The position numbers and the translations under genes were made by a program. From Vibrio sp. PID17_43 (lineage in GTDB: Bacteria > Pseudomonadota > Gammaproteobacteria > Enterobacterales > Vibrionaceae): DNA of 64,000 nucleotides. A model generated the notes under the pieces. The model worked only from the letters and a program-made list of their open reading frames with translations. It did not search any database and had not been told where the DNA came from. Positions 19,871-29,145 of this stretch are shown here, one piece after another. The stretch lies in assembly GCF_002608565.1 (NCBI RefSeq), contig NZ_LIXM01000015.1:56972-120971 (forward strand). Direction: 5' to 3'. Position 1 is the first letter of the stretch. Every line of letters begins with the position of its first letter.

Positions 19871-20854
19871 TTAAACCTTAGCTTGAGCAATTGTTTCGCC
19901 GTACAAATGGCAGTTCGACAAACGACCAGGTTCAATTTCGCGTAGCTGAGTTGGTAGCTTTGTACAAGCTTCGTGGACACGGTCACAGCGAGCTTGGAAG
20001 CGACAACCTTGTGGAACTTCAAGCAAGTTCAATGGATTGCCTGGAATGCCAGTCAGCTTAGTTTTTGGACCTGTTAATGGAGGGAAAGAGCTACCCAGGC
20101 CTTTGGTGTAAGGATGGTAAGGGCTTTCCAAAATTTGCTTAGAAGGTGCAACTTCAATCAATTCACCGGAATACATGATGCCGATACGGTCAGAGAACTC
20201 GACCATTAACGATAAGTCATGAGTGATGAACAGAATAGAAAAACCAAACTCTTCTTTCAGTGCATAAATCTTTTGTAAGATTTCGCGCTGCACCACTACA
20301 TCAAGTGCAGTGGTTGGCTCATCCATGATGATCATTTTTGGATTAAGAGCTAGAGCAATCGCGATAACAAGGCGTTGACGCATACCACCAGAGAATTGGT
20401 GCGGGTAATCGTTAAGACGGCTAGGGTGGATATCAACGATTTCCAATAGGCCTTCAGCACGTTTCTTTGCTTGCTCTCTTGTCATATTGGTATGACGCAT
20501 GATGACGTCGCAGAACTGTTCTTCCATGTTCAGAACAGGGTTCAGCGCATTCATTGCACTTTGGAATACCATTGACATTTCGCTCCAGCGGAACGCTTGC
20601 ATGCGATCATCGCTGTATTTAAGGATATCTTCACCATTGAAGATAACCTCACCACCCGTAATAAACGCTGGCGGCTTATGAAGTCGCATTAGAGAGAAGG
20701 CGACGGTTGATTTGCCACAGCCCGACTCACCTGCAAGACCAAAGACTTCTCCTGGTGCAATATCGAAGCTGACATTGTTACAAGCGCGGACATCGCCCGC
20801 GTCAGTAATGTAGTCTACGCATAGGTTACGGATAGAAATTAGTGGTGCAGTCAT
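19871..20854 (-). CDS. Chitooligosaccharide ABC transporter ATP-binding protein (OppD/DppD type)
   Basis: A 327-residue ATPase with Walker A GESGCGKSTVAFS, signature FSGGMRQRLVIAIAL, Walker B MIIMDEPTTALDVV and a C-terminal GCRFQARCDRVHEACTK cysteine cluster like that of OppD/DppD. It starts two bases after the permease stop codon on the minus strand and lies 47 bases before the second ATPase gene. Confidence 0.9.
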   Translation of the reverse strand: MTAPLISIRNLCVDYITDAGDVRACNNVSFDIAPGEVFGLAGESGCGKSTVAFSLMRLHKPPAFITGGEVIFNGEDILKYSDDRMQAFRWSEMSMVFQSAMNALNPVLNMEEQFCDVIMRHTNMTREQAKKRAEGLLEIVDIHPSRLNDYPHQFSGGMRQRLVIAIALALNPKMIIMDEPTTALDVVVQREILQKIYALKEEFGFSILFITHDLSLMVEFSDRIGIMYSGELIEVAPSKQILESPYHPYTKGLGSSFPPLTGPKTKLTGIPGNPLNLLEVPQGCRFQARCDRVHEACTKLPTQLREIEPGRLSNCHLYGETIAQAKV

Positions 20855-20856
20855 GA

Positions 20857-21882
20857 TTATTTATCTCCGCTCCATAGTGCATTTTGTGGTGCCAATTCTG
20901 GCTCACGTTCTTTCTTGTCTTGCTTTGCCATTTTCTTCCAACGCTTCATGCCTTTATGAGAGCGAAGCTGTGGGTTAGCAATTTCATCAACTGCAAAGTT
21001 AAGTAAAGCAAGCCCTGTCACTAACAAGGTTAGGGCTAAACATGGAGCTAACACTTCCCACCATGCGCCTATAAGCATTGCGGAAGAGGTTTGAACGTTG
21101 TAGAGCATAATGCCCCAACTGATCGTATTTGCATCACCTAGACCTAAGAACGAGATAACCGCTTCAGTGTTGATGGCAAGCATGACTGAACCGATGAAGC
21201 TAGCGCCTACAATTGGAACTAAGTTAGGTAGAATCTCAACGAAGATGATGCGGAATGAAGATTCACCTAACACTTCTGCGGCTTTAACAAATTCTTTTTC
21301 ACGTAGGGCCATGGTTTGTGAGCGGACAACACGCGCACCCCATGCCCAAGAAGTTCCGGCAATGATTAATGCAATCGTTAATGGTCCCGCCTCACCAATA
21401 AAGGCTGCGAGTACAAACAACAGTGGATATTGTGGGATAACCAGCATGATGTTCATTGCGGCACTAAGAACGTCATCGACACGTCCGCCGAAGTAACCTG
21501 CAGAAATACCGATGACGGTTGCTAGGAAACAAACAATGATACCGGCACCAAAACCAACACCTAAAGATACACGAGCGCCGTAAGCCAGTTGAGACCAAAT
21601 GTCACGACCCATACGAGAAGTGCCTAGTACGTGATCGGCTTTCTTAGACATAACCAGTGTGCGACGGTCATCGGCTAGGTTTGTAGCAACCCAGCCGTCA
21701 GGGTTGTTTTGTGCTTGTTTTACCACGAAACTTGGGTATTCGTGGGGGTTACCAGTGCGCTTATCGGGTGCATGTTTGGTGATCATTGGTGCGGCAACCG
21801 CAACAAAAATAAACAGACTGATGATAGCTAAGCCAATACGGGCGAATGCATTACTTAGAATTAGTTTAAATAGTTCTTTCAT
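20857..21882 (-). CDS. Chitooligosaccharide ABC transporter permease (OppC/DppC type)
   Basis: A 341-residue inner-membrane permease with six predicted helices; the first is about residues 13-33. The EAA loop is near EFVKAAEVLGESSFRIIFVEILPNLVP (nt 21200-21290). It has the long charged C-terminal tail KRWKKMAKQDKKEREPELA. It is two bases from both the preceding permease and the following ATPase gene, so the block is translated as a tight operon. Confidence 0.9.
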   Translation of the reverse strand: MKELFKLILSNAFARIGLAIISLFIFVAVAAPMITKHAPDKRTGNPHEYPSFVVKQAQNNPDGWVATNLADDRRTLVMSKKADHVLGTSRMGRDIWSQLAYGARVSLGVGFGAGIIVCFLATVIGISAGYFGGRVDDVLSAAMNIMLVIPQYPLLFVLAAFIGEAGPLTIALIIAGTSWAWGARVVRSQTMALREKEFVKAAEVLGESSFRIIFVEILPNLVPIVGASFIGSVMLAINTEAVISFLGLGDANTISWGIMLYNVQTSSAMLIGAWWEVLAPCLALTLLVTGLALLNFAVDEIANPQLRSHKGMKRWKKMAKQDKKEREPELAPQNALWSGDK

Positions 21883-21884
21883 GA

Positions 21885-22871
21885 TTATTTGCCTCCCTTA
21901 CGTAGGCGAGGGTCGAGAATCATATACAGCATGTCAGCCATTAGGTTGAAGCACAGCATGAACATGGTCATGATAATTAACTGACCTTGAAGTACCTGGT
22001 AGTCACGTGCATGAATTGCATTTAGAAGAACAGTGCCTAGACCAGGGTAGTTAAAGATCATCTCGATGATGAGTTGACCGCCAATGGCCATGCCGAGAGA
22101 CATTGAAAGCGCGGTAACACTAGGAAGTAATGCGTTACGAGCAGCGTAGTTAAATACCACGCGGTTCTCACTCAGACCCTTACCTTTTGCCATTGTAATG
22201 TAGTCTTCAGCCAACAGGTTGATCATGTTGTTACGCATGTTTACCAAGAAGCCGCCAACTTGAACGATGGTTGCACAGAACAGAGGTAACACAGCATGGT
22301 AACCAACGTTCTTCAGGAATTCCCAGCTTGTCCAATCAGGTACTAAACCGGGTGTGTAAGCGTAACCAGATGGGAACCATTTAAGACCGATAGCAAAGAT
22401 AAATAGCGCTAGCATCGCGATAACCATTTGCGGAATCGCTTGGATAATGAGCGTGCCAGGCGTAACGAATGCATCGTATTTGCTGCCTCGTTTCCATGCT
22501 GCAAAGATACCTAGAATGGAAGCAATCGAGAATGAAAGTACAACTGCAGTACCGGCAAGGAATAGTGACCAACCGAATGCGTTACCTAATAGCGTGTTCA
22601 CTGAAAGTGGGTAAAATTGGATAGAAGTGCCAAGCTCCCAGCTTAGAATGTTTTTAATGTATGCAAAATATTGTGCGATCCAACCGCCTTCGACAAAGCC
22701 TAACAGCTCTTTCATTGCTGCGATTCGTTCCGGCGTTACCTGTACTGATGCATTAGCAAACATCATGGTAACTGGGTCACCAGGCATTGCTCGCGGAATA
22801 ATAAAGTTTAACGTCGCTGCAACTAAGAGCGCGACAAGATAGAACGACAAACGTCTTAAAAAATAACCCAT
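21885..22871 (-). CDS. Chitooligosaccharide ABC transporter permease (OppB/DppB type)
   Basis: A 328-residue permease. It begins MGYFLRRLSFYLVALLVAATLNFIIPRAMPGDPV, typical of OppB/DppB, and has the EAA-like loop DYITMAKGKGLSENRVVFNYAARNALLP. Six membrane segments can be read. A 167-base gap with three hairpins separates it from the upstream binding-protein gene, so it is probably expressed at a lower level. Confidence 0.9.
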   Translation of the reverse strand: MGYFLRRLSFYLVALLVAATLNFIIPRAMPGDPVTMMFANASVQVTPERIAAMKELLGFVEGGWIAQYFAYIKNILSWELGTSIQFYPLSVNTLLGNAFGWSLFLAGTAVVLSFSIASILGIFAAWKRGSKYDAFVTPGTLIIQAIPQMVIAMLALFIFAIGLKWFPSGYAYTPGLVPDWTSWEFLKNVGYHAVLPLFCATIVQVGGFLVNMRNNMINLLAEDYITMAKGKGLSENRVVFNYAARNALLPSVTALSMSLGMAIGGQLIIEMIFNYPGLGTVLLNAIHARDYQVLQGQLIIMTMFMLCFNLMADMLYMILDPRLRKGGK

Positions 22872-22919
22872 AACTCACACCTTACTCACCCAGATTTTTT
22901 TCCTGTTGCTGGTTTCAGG

Positions 22920-22944
22920 TCGCTCCTAGCGAAATTTAGAGCGA
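22920..22944 (-). other. Small hairpin before the permease genes
   Basis: TCGCTC (22920-22925) pairs with GAGCGA (22939-22944). It is the last of three stem-loops after the binding-protein gene. Confidence 0.4.
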
Positions 22945-22994
22945 AAAAACCCCTGACGACGAGCGCCATAATTTACTTTCGTAACAAGGGGTTT
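22941..22994 (-). terminator. Long terminator-like hairpin between binding-protein and permease genes
   Basis: AAACCCCT (22947-22954) and AGGGGTTT (22987-22994) are exact complements with a 32-base internal loop region. On the minus strand the structure runs into a T run. Probable partial terminator. Confidence 0.6.
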
Positions 22995-22998
22995 ATAG

Positions 22999-23021
22999 GC
23001 GGCACACGGAATGTGTGCCGC
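22999..23021 (-). other. Strong stem-loop at the 3' end of the binding-protein transcript
   Basis: GCGGCACAC (22999-23007) pairs with GTGTGCCGC (23013-23021) over a 5-base loop. No T run follows, so a 3'-end-protecting hairpin is the better reading. Confidence 0.65.
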
Positions 23022-23038
23022 GAGACATGAACTTCTAC

Positions 23039-24721
23039 TTACTTAACTGGTTTTAGGTCCAGTACGTGTAATAGACGCTCTGGGATACCAGCCCAAATGT
23101 TTGGACGGCCCTTAGGATTTTCTTCGTTCCACCAACCAGTAAAGCGAGTTGTGTTGTATTGGTACATGTAAGCACCAGATAGCACAGGGATCGTTACTTG
23201 GTCAGCCGCGATGATTTGCTGGATACCGTGAGCGATTTCTAGCTGCTCTTGCTTATCAGCAGTCTTGTAGAAGCTGTTAAGTAGACCATCTAGCTTATCG
23301 TTCTTGTAGTAGTGCATCGCGAAACGTGGCATGCCTTCACCTGACTGTAGTGCTGAGTTGTAAGCACTGTTCCAGTATGTGTATGGGTCTGCACCGTGGA
23401 AGTAGTTGGTGTACGCAACATCGTAAGTACCTTCAAGCATCGCTTGGTTGTACACAGAGAAGTCTGGAGTACGAGCACGTGCTTTGATGCCAACCTCACC
23501 CAACTGTTCAACCGCTAGCTGTACCGTGTTGTTGAAGTCAGTCCAACCGTTTGGCGATTGAATAAGAAGCTCGAAAGACTTACCAGATGGTGTATCAACG
23601 AAACCGTCTTTGTTTACATCTTTGAAGCCAGCTTTCGCTAACAGTTTCTTAGCGCCTTCAACGTTGTAGCTGTTGTAGTCTTTGTACTTGTTGTGTGTTT
23701 TTTCGTCAGACCAAGCTTCGAATGCGTAGCCAAGGCCAGATGCGAAGTCGTTCACAGTACCGCCGCCGTAGAATGCGATATCAATGATGGTTTGACGATC
23801 AAGCGCCATAGAGAATGCGCGGCGGAAGTCTACGTTAGTTAGCGCTTCGTTCTTAGCGGCATCTGGGTTTTTGAAGTTCACAACGAACGCTTGAGTACCT
23901 GCTGGCGGGTACCAGTAGTGATGTTTAGGGCTCGCTGCTGCGTAAGTACGGTCGATGTCTGGAACGAATGAAGAAGTCCAGTCCATTTCACCGTTTACAA
24001 CTTTACCTAGGAATTGGTCGTTGTTTGCAATTTGAGGTACACGTAGACAGTCAACGTCAAGGTTAGCAGCATCCCAGTAGTTCGGGTTTTCACACTGAAT
24101 GTATAGTTGAGGAGTGAACGTATCGATCACCGTGAAAGGACCAGTACCTACTGGGTTTTCGTTGGTGAACGTTGCTGGATCTTTCACTTTGCTCCATACG
24201 TGCTGTGGTACGACTGGTACACGAGCAATTTCGTAAGGAACGTTTGAGTTCGCTTCTTTTAGGCGGAACTTCACTTGGTAATCGTTAAGTTTTTCTACGC
24301 CAGAAACCCAAGTGTTGATACCAGATTGGTCTAGTTCTGGTTTCTCTTTAACTAGGTTGAAAGAGTAAATAACGTCATCAGCATCAAATTTCTCGCCGTC
24401 AGACCATTTCACGCCCTTACGAATATCGAAAGTTACGCTCATTAGGTCATCAGACATTTTGAAGTTTTCTGCTAAACGGAATACAGGCGTGTTACCGTGC
24501 ATTTCGTTGAAAACAACGAGTGGCTCGTAAATAAAGTCCGTCGTTGTGTGCAGGTTAGTTGCACCTAAGTATGGGTTAAAGTTACGAACAAAAGTTGTAA
24601 ACTCTTTAGGGTGGATAGTTAGTTCACTGCGTTCAGCTGCAGTTGCTACTGATGCAAAACCTGTCGTAGCGGTTGCAATAATTGCTGTTGCTAGTGCTGT
24701 TTTTTTAATATTGGCAAGCAT
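23039..24721 (-). CDS. cbp: Chitooligosaccharide-binding periplasmic protein (CBP)
   Basis: A 560-residue SBP family 5 protein. The Sec signal peptide is about residues 1-29 (MLANIKKTALATAII...ATAAERSE). Blocks typical of the peptide/oligosaccharide-binding family follow: FRLAENFKMSDDLMSVTFDIRKGVKWSDGEKF (nt about 24380-24490) and VDFRRAFSMALDRQTI. In V. cholerae the orthologue binds (GlcNAc)n, delivers it to the ABC transporter, and holds the sensor ChiS inactive when unliganded. Placement between ChiS and the permeases supports the same here. It has a structured leader (24792-24852) and a strong 3' hairpin. Confidence 0.9.
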   Translation of the reverse strand: MLANIKKTALATAIIATATTGFASVATAAERSELTIHPKEFTTFVRNFNPYLGATNLHTTTDFIYEPLVVFNEMHGNTPVFRLAENFKMSDDLMSVTFDIRKGVKWSDGEKFDADDVIYSFNLVKEKPELDQSGINTWVSGVEKLNDYQVKFRLKEANSNVPYEIARVPVVPQHVWSKVKDPATFTNENPVGTGPFTVIDTFTPQLYIQCENPNYWDAANLDVDCLRVPQIANNDQFLGKVVNGEMDWTSSFVPDIDRTYAAASPKHHYWYPPAGTQAFVVNFKNPDAAKNEALTNVDFRRAFSMALDRQTIIDIAFYGGGTVNDFASGLGYAFEAWSDEKTHNKYKDYNSYNVEGAKKLLAKAGFKDVNKDGFVDTPSGKSFELLIQSPNGWTDFNNTVQLAVEQLGEVGIKARARTPDFSVYNQAMLEGTYDVAYTNYFHGADPYTYWNSAYNSALQSGEGMPRFAMHYYKNDKLDGLLNSFYKTADKQEQLEIAHGIQQIIAADQVTIPVLSGAYMYQYNTTRFTGWWNEENPKGRPNIWAGIPERLLHVLDLKPVK

Positions 24722-25482
24722 AGCTGTTCCTTACTATTTGCTTTTTGTTTCACTAATGGAATTGAATGTTATCAATTGGTAAACACTCTTCAAGGCCTAC
24801 CTCTTCACTACACCTTGCATATGAGTAGCTGCTAGAGTGGCCTGTAGGCCTTAGTCAGGACAAGAAAACACCGTATCTACAAAATAAGCAAACCCGTTTC
24901 CCGTTAAAAACGTTAAAAGAACCCCTAACTACGTCATAAACGTCATTTTGTTTATTTTTAATCCGCATTTGTTTCATGTTTTAACATTGATGTGCATCGC
25001 AACTTACATTTAAAGAAAATGTATTGTGTTAGTGCTTGCTAACGCGGTGGGTCTTTATTTTTGTGTGGTTTTTATTCGTTTTAATCCTTTGTCGATCTAG
25101 CTCACACGTTAAAATTCCGTTAATTATTCAGCTAAAATTTAATCTGCCGTTCTGTTGTGATTGAGTTCGCAATCTTTATCAATTGTTCATCAAAATCTAC
25201 GTTGCCAGTAAAAAAAGGTACATTTTGCCAGCAAATTTTAGGCGCTTATTGTGCTTGTTTTACGTTGGAAATGAAGTGTTTTTTTGCGGTTTTTATTGAG
25301 CATATAGGCATTCCAGTTGATCCAGGTTTTTGCCTTTAGCTTTGCTATAAAAGCGATACTAAAAACCATTGTCGAGTGCTTACCTATCAATCTAGTTCTG
25401 CTGTTGGGGATAGAGGAATAGTCGTCGTGAGGATGTTGATTCTGCATTGGGTCATTTTTAGACCATGGCTTTTCAGTGTAAT
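24722..25482. promoter_or_regulatory. Control region between the chitin-binding-protein operon and chiS
   Basis: About 760 AT-rich bases with no convincing gene. They hold the leader hairpin (separate entry), a direct repeat GTTAAAA-AC-GTTAAAA near 24903-24918, another ACGTCA-TAA-ACGTCA near 24933-24947, and a CRP-like element with a perfect right half (TCACA) at 25091-25106. In V. cholerae ChiS binds DNA upstream of this operon; the repeats are candidate sites only. No -35/-10 pair stands out. Confidence 0.5.
24792..24852 (-). promoter_or_regulatory. Structured leader RNA element of the chitin operon
   Basis: AAGGCCTAC (24792-24800) and GTAGGCCTT (24844-24852) form a perfect 9-bp stem. They enclose 43 bases that contain further complementary blocks (CACT/AGTG and CTAC/GTAG). 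It ends about 70 bases before the CBP start codon on the minus strand. Confidence 0.55.
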
Positions 25483-25508
25483 AAAAAGCCCCGCTAAATA
25501 GGCGGGGC
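25483..25508 (-). terminator. Rho-independent terminator after chiS
   Basis: GCCCCGC (25488-25494) pairs with GCGGGGC (25502-25508). On the minus strand it is followed by TTTTTAT. Confidence 0.9.
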
Positions 25509-25531
25509 GATGTGAGCTTTCATTTTTTACT

Positions 25532-28500
25532 TTAGCTAGTGAGAAGCCGCTGTAACTTATCGCGCTGTGCTTCAATATGGGAGCGATCTGGACTCTGCTC
25601 TTTACAGTGCTCGAGAATAAACTCAATTGAGCTGAGAACGGTTCTCCAGCGAGGTGTTTTAGGCAGTGTCTCAATACGCATGTATTTATCTAAGGTTCGA
25701 GTTTGAAGCGTACTGCGGTCAAGATAGACGCGCCATAAGCCACTTTGCTCGGCAAAGGCAAACTTGCTCTCTCCAGTGACGGACTCCCAGTACTCTAGCG
25801 CATGGGTCATCACATCGACTAACACTTCACGCATTAAATCTTGTTTATCCTTTTTATTGCCCAGAGCCTTATCTGCAAGGCGAGTAAACTCTCCACCAAG
25901 CTCTTTTAGTTTCTGCAGTTGGTCCTTATCACCATCAAATGCGTAGCTTGAGAGTACTTCTACCGCCGTTTCTAGGTTATGAATACGCGCCGCATTTGCA
26001 CCACCACCAACGTTAAAAATGTACATTACATCCAAACCAGAACCTTCAGGTAGCTTGAGAATGTCCGCTTCAATGTTTTGACGGATGTCCTCGATATAGA
26101 TATCAATTTTTCCGCAGTAGTGTGGTTGGTCCACGGTGAGAAATTTCGGGGCAATAAGTTCGTCGGCCGAAGAACGCTTGAGCTGCTCTAAGCTACGCTT
26201 AAATAGTTTACACGCCGCCTCGTTAGCAAACCGAATACGTTGATCTTCTCGTAAACAAATAATGGCTTCTGGCGCAGACTCAAGTTGTTCTAGTAACCGA
26301 CCTTGCGTTTCTAAAAGACTCGCTTCTACTTGTGCTCGTTGGCGGAGCTCTGATTCAAGCAGTTTATTTTCTACATGACGCATCTCCGCTTTACTTGCGG
26401 TTAAATGCGCTTGAATGCGCGCGGCGAGCTCTTGTTTATTAAAAGGCTTCGACAGGTAGTCATTTGCTCCGGATTCAAACCCTCGAACGCGATCTTCCGT
26501 TTGGTTTAATGCGGTAAGCATAATGATGGGTAGCTCTGCGTGATCGTAAGTATTACGAAGTTCACTACACACTTGGTAACCACTCATTCCTGGCATCATG
26601 ATATCGAGAAGAAGAAGCTCTGGTTTTTCTTTCTTAATTAACGCAAGGGTATCTGGACCGTCAGAGATGGTACGTACTCGGTAGCCCTCTAAACGTAGGA
26701 AGCTTTCTAATACACGTAAGTTTACCGGTTCATCATCGGCCACGTACAACAGCGGGCCATTAGGGTTCTCTGGTAGAGATAGGTCGTCGTTGCTTTCCAT
26801 ATTGAGATCTGGAATTTGGAAGTGACCTCTAGCGGCTAGGGTTTGGCTTGCTTGAATCTCTTCTTCGCTTGCTAATGGTAAGGTGAAACTAAACGTTGTC
26901 CCCACCATTGGCTGGCTGCTGACGTAGAGTGATCCTCCCATTAGCTCGATCAATTGTCGGCTGATAGAGAGTCCAAGCCCAGCGCCTTGACGGTAGCGGC
27001 TTGAATCTTGTCCAGCTTGAATCAGTGGCTCAAAGATGTGCTCTAGTTGCTCAGCAGGAATGCCTTGACCGGTATCTACTACCTGCACGCGTACTTGTTC
27101 GTCCACCACTGTAGCAGAAATAACGATCTTACCTTCTGAGGTGTACTTGATCGCATTGCCAATCAAGTTGTACAGAACTTGCTCTAAGCGCTGTGGGTCG
27201 GCGGAGACGGCTTTCAAATCAACGGGTACTTGATTAATGATACGAATGGTCTTATTGCCCAACAAGTGTCCGGAGAGTTCAAGTACAAGCCGCGTAGCAC
27301 TGGCGAGACTCACCGCCGATTTATGAATATCCATGCTGCCGTAGCGCATCTTGTGATAGTCCAATAAATCGTCAACTAAGTTCGCCAATCGCTGACCACT
27401 CTTGATGATGATGTCCAGTTGGTATTTCTGACTTGCAGGGATGGCCCCGTTTGCACCAGAGACTAGTGTTTCCGCGATTCCAACCATGCCATGCAGTGGT
27501 GTGCGTAACTCATGGGAAGTGGTCGCCAAGAATTCATCTTTAAGCTTATCAGCAAGCTGCAGTTCTTCGTTTTGCTTTTGAATCAGCTTGATATTGCTTT
27601 CCAGCTCTTCATTTTGCTGCTTAATCGTTTGGATTTTCTCACGAATGGAGCGTTGCATACGTGCGAAGCTAATTGCTAAGCGGCCTATCTCATCTTTTCG
27701 TGTTGTGTTGAATGTGGTTTCGTCTAGGTCACCAGCAGAAACTTTTTCGGCCGCCCAGGTTAATTTTAGTAGTGGCGACGTGATGAAGTTCGATAGGTAA
27801 TGCGAAGCAATCACAACGAGAATAATCGCAATGAGCATCGCAATAACAAATATCTTTTCGAGTTGATGGACGCGAGAAAAGGCTTCTTTTTCAGGCAATT
27901 GGACGACAAGTGCCCAAGTTGTGCCATGCGTCTCAATCGGAGCAAAAGCCGCGATGAACTCTTCACCAAGTCCGTTACTGTATGTACCAACTCTGGTTTC
28001 ACCGGCAAGCGCCTTATCGACCACTTCTAAGCTATTTTCGATGTCACCTTGTTTCGTGTTCATCGTGCGAGGTTGGTGGTTACTGCCAACCAATAGTGTA
28101 TCTATGGATGTATCTTGGTTAATCTCGGCAACTAACTTGGTGATACCATTGTTTGGCAAGCGGAACATGGCGTAGCTGTGCAAGTAGCCTTGTTGAACAA
28201 TTGGTGCCCCTAGCCACGCAACCTGTTTTCCCCCTTCTGACTCGAAATCAGAAATAATAACCGGGGTATAGTCTTCGTTTATCTTACGACGAGCGGAGAC
28301 ATCTTCGGATAAATGTTTGAATGTTCTGCCTAATGCTGTTTCTTTGTAGCGACCTGTTAATAGGTTGGTGCCGTAGTTTTCGTCTTTATTGATCGAGTAG
28401 GTGACGTTACCGTCGATATCGACCAACAAGATATCGTTAAAGTCTGAGCGTTTTAACAGTTCGAGGTATGCCCAGTGGTAGCGTTTATGCAGCAAGCGGT

Positions 28501-28918
28501 AACGCTCACTGCCTACGTAGTCAGAAGACTCCGGCAAAATCGATGTCTTGATTTGATCGCCACTGCCTCTGATGTAGCGTTGCTGTGCATTTTCTCTTGC
28601 TGTCTCAAGATCTTGGCCTAGCCGGCTGAACGCATTAACTAAACCATAAAACCGCCCCCCACTTGCGTACGCTAATTCTGAACGAACAAAGCCCATCACT
28701 TCAGTTTCCTGAGCAGCAAAATAATCGATGATCTGTTGTTGCTTGGTGTCGCGAACTGACAGTAGGTGTGACGTACTTTGCTCTTCAAGATCTTTACTGT
28801 GAGATTGCAGGAAGAAAATCGCAATGATCGTAAGAGGGGTGATGCTGAGAACCAAAAATGCGGCCATCAGTGTGCTTTGCAGGCGCTTAAATTTCTGCTT
28901 TTTGTAGAATTTAAACAT
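25532..28918 (-). CDS. chiS: Chitin catabolic cascade hybrid sensor kinase/DNA-binding regulator ChiS
   Basis: A 1128-residue inner-membrane hybrid kinase. TM1 is about 17-37. A periplasmic sensing domain follows, then TM2 (IFVIAMLIAIILVVIASHYL), HAMP, and HisKA with H469 in TTSHELRTPLHG. HATPase has DTGQGIPAEQ and GAGLGLSI, and the receiver has D772 in LLLLDIMMPGMSG. The C-terminal 250 residues contain a PAS-like part and the region reported in V. cholerae to bind DNA. H469 and D772 coincide exactly with the numbered V. cholerae residues as I recall them. It senses chitin oligosaccharides with CBP and activates the adjacent operon. It is transcribed alone and ends in a strong terminator. Confidence 0.95.
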   Translation of the reverse strand: MFKFYKKQKFKRLQSTLMAAFLVLSITPLTIIAIFFLQSHSKDLEEQSTSHLLSVRDTKQQQIIDYFAAQETEVMGFVRSELAYASGGRFYGLVNAFSRLGQDLETARENAQQRYIRGSGDQIKTSILPESSDYVGSERYRLLHKRYHWAYLELLKRSDFNDILLVDIDGNVTYSINKDENYGTNLLTGRYKETALGRTFKHLSEDVSARRKINEDYTPVIISDFESEGGKQVAWLGAPIVQQGYLHSYAMFRLPNNGITKLVAEINQDTSIDTLLVGSNHQPRTMNTKQGDIENSLEVVDKALAGETRVGTYSNGLGEEFIAAFAPIETHGTTWALVVQLPEKEAFSRVHQLEKIFVIAMLIAIILVVIASHYLSNFITSPLLKLTWAAEKVSAGDLDETTFNTTRKDEIGRLAISFARMQRSIREKIQTIKQQNEELESNIKLIQKQNEELQLADKLKDEFLATTSHELRTPLHGMVGIAETLVSGANGAIPASQKYQLDIIIKSGQRLANLVDDLLDYHKMRYGSMDIHKSAVSLASATRLVLELSGHLLGNKTIRIINQVPVDLKAVSADPQRLEQVLYNLIGNAIKYTSEGKIVISATVVDEQVRVQVVDTGQGIPAEQLEHIFEPLIQAGQDSSRYRQGAGLGLSISRQLIELMGGSLYVSSQPMVGTTFSFTLPLASEEEIQASQTLAARGHFQIPDLNMESNDDLSLPENPNGPLLYVADDEPVNLRVLESFLRLEGYRVRTISDGPDTLALIKKEKPELLLLDIMMPGMSGYQVCSELRNTYDHAELPIIMLTALNQTEDRVRGFESGANDYLSKPFNKQELAARIQAHLTASKAEMRHVENKLLESELRQRAQVEASLLETQGRLLEQLESAPEAIICLREDQRIRFANEAACKLFKRSLEQLKRSSADELIAPKFLTVDQPHYCGKIDIYIEDIRQNIEADILKLPEGSGLDVMYIFNVGGGANAARIHNLETAVEVLSSYAFDGDKDQLQKLKELGGEFTRLADKALGNKKDKQDLMREVLVDVMTHALEYWESVTGESKFAFAEQSGLWRVYLDRSTLQTRTLDKYMRIETLPKTPRWRTVLSSIEFILEHCKEQSPDRSHIEAQRDKLQRLLTS

Positions 28919-29145
28919 GAATAAGATTACAACTCATAAAAGGGCAGCGACCAATGATTGGGGCTTGCCGAGGTTCTCGTTAAAAACGGATAAGGCGTTA
29001 GACGCAATAGAATTAACAAAATTAACGAGTTTTTTTTCTTTGACAAGAAAGTTGAGTGTAAAGCGTGGTGAAAGACGCAGTTTTTCGCTGAATTTGATGT
29101 ATTTTAGGCAAAGCTTGCGCAGGATTTCGCCTGCGCAGCAAGAGC

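Noticed and set aside
25157..25447. 60- to 69-residue frames in the gap between the chitin operon and chiS
   Set aside because: No ribosome site, no promoter and no recognisable sequence; a small gene here in other vibrios is possible but not supported.
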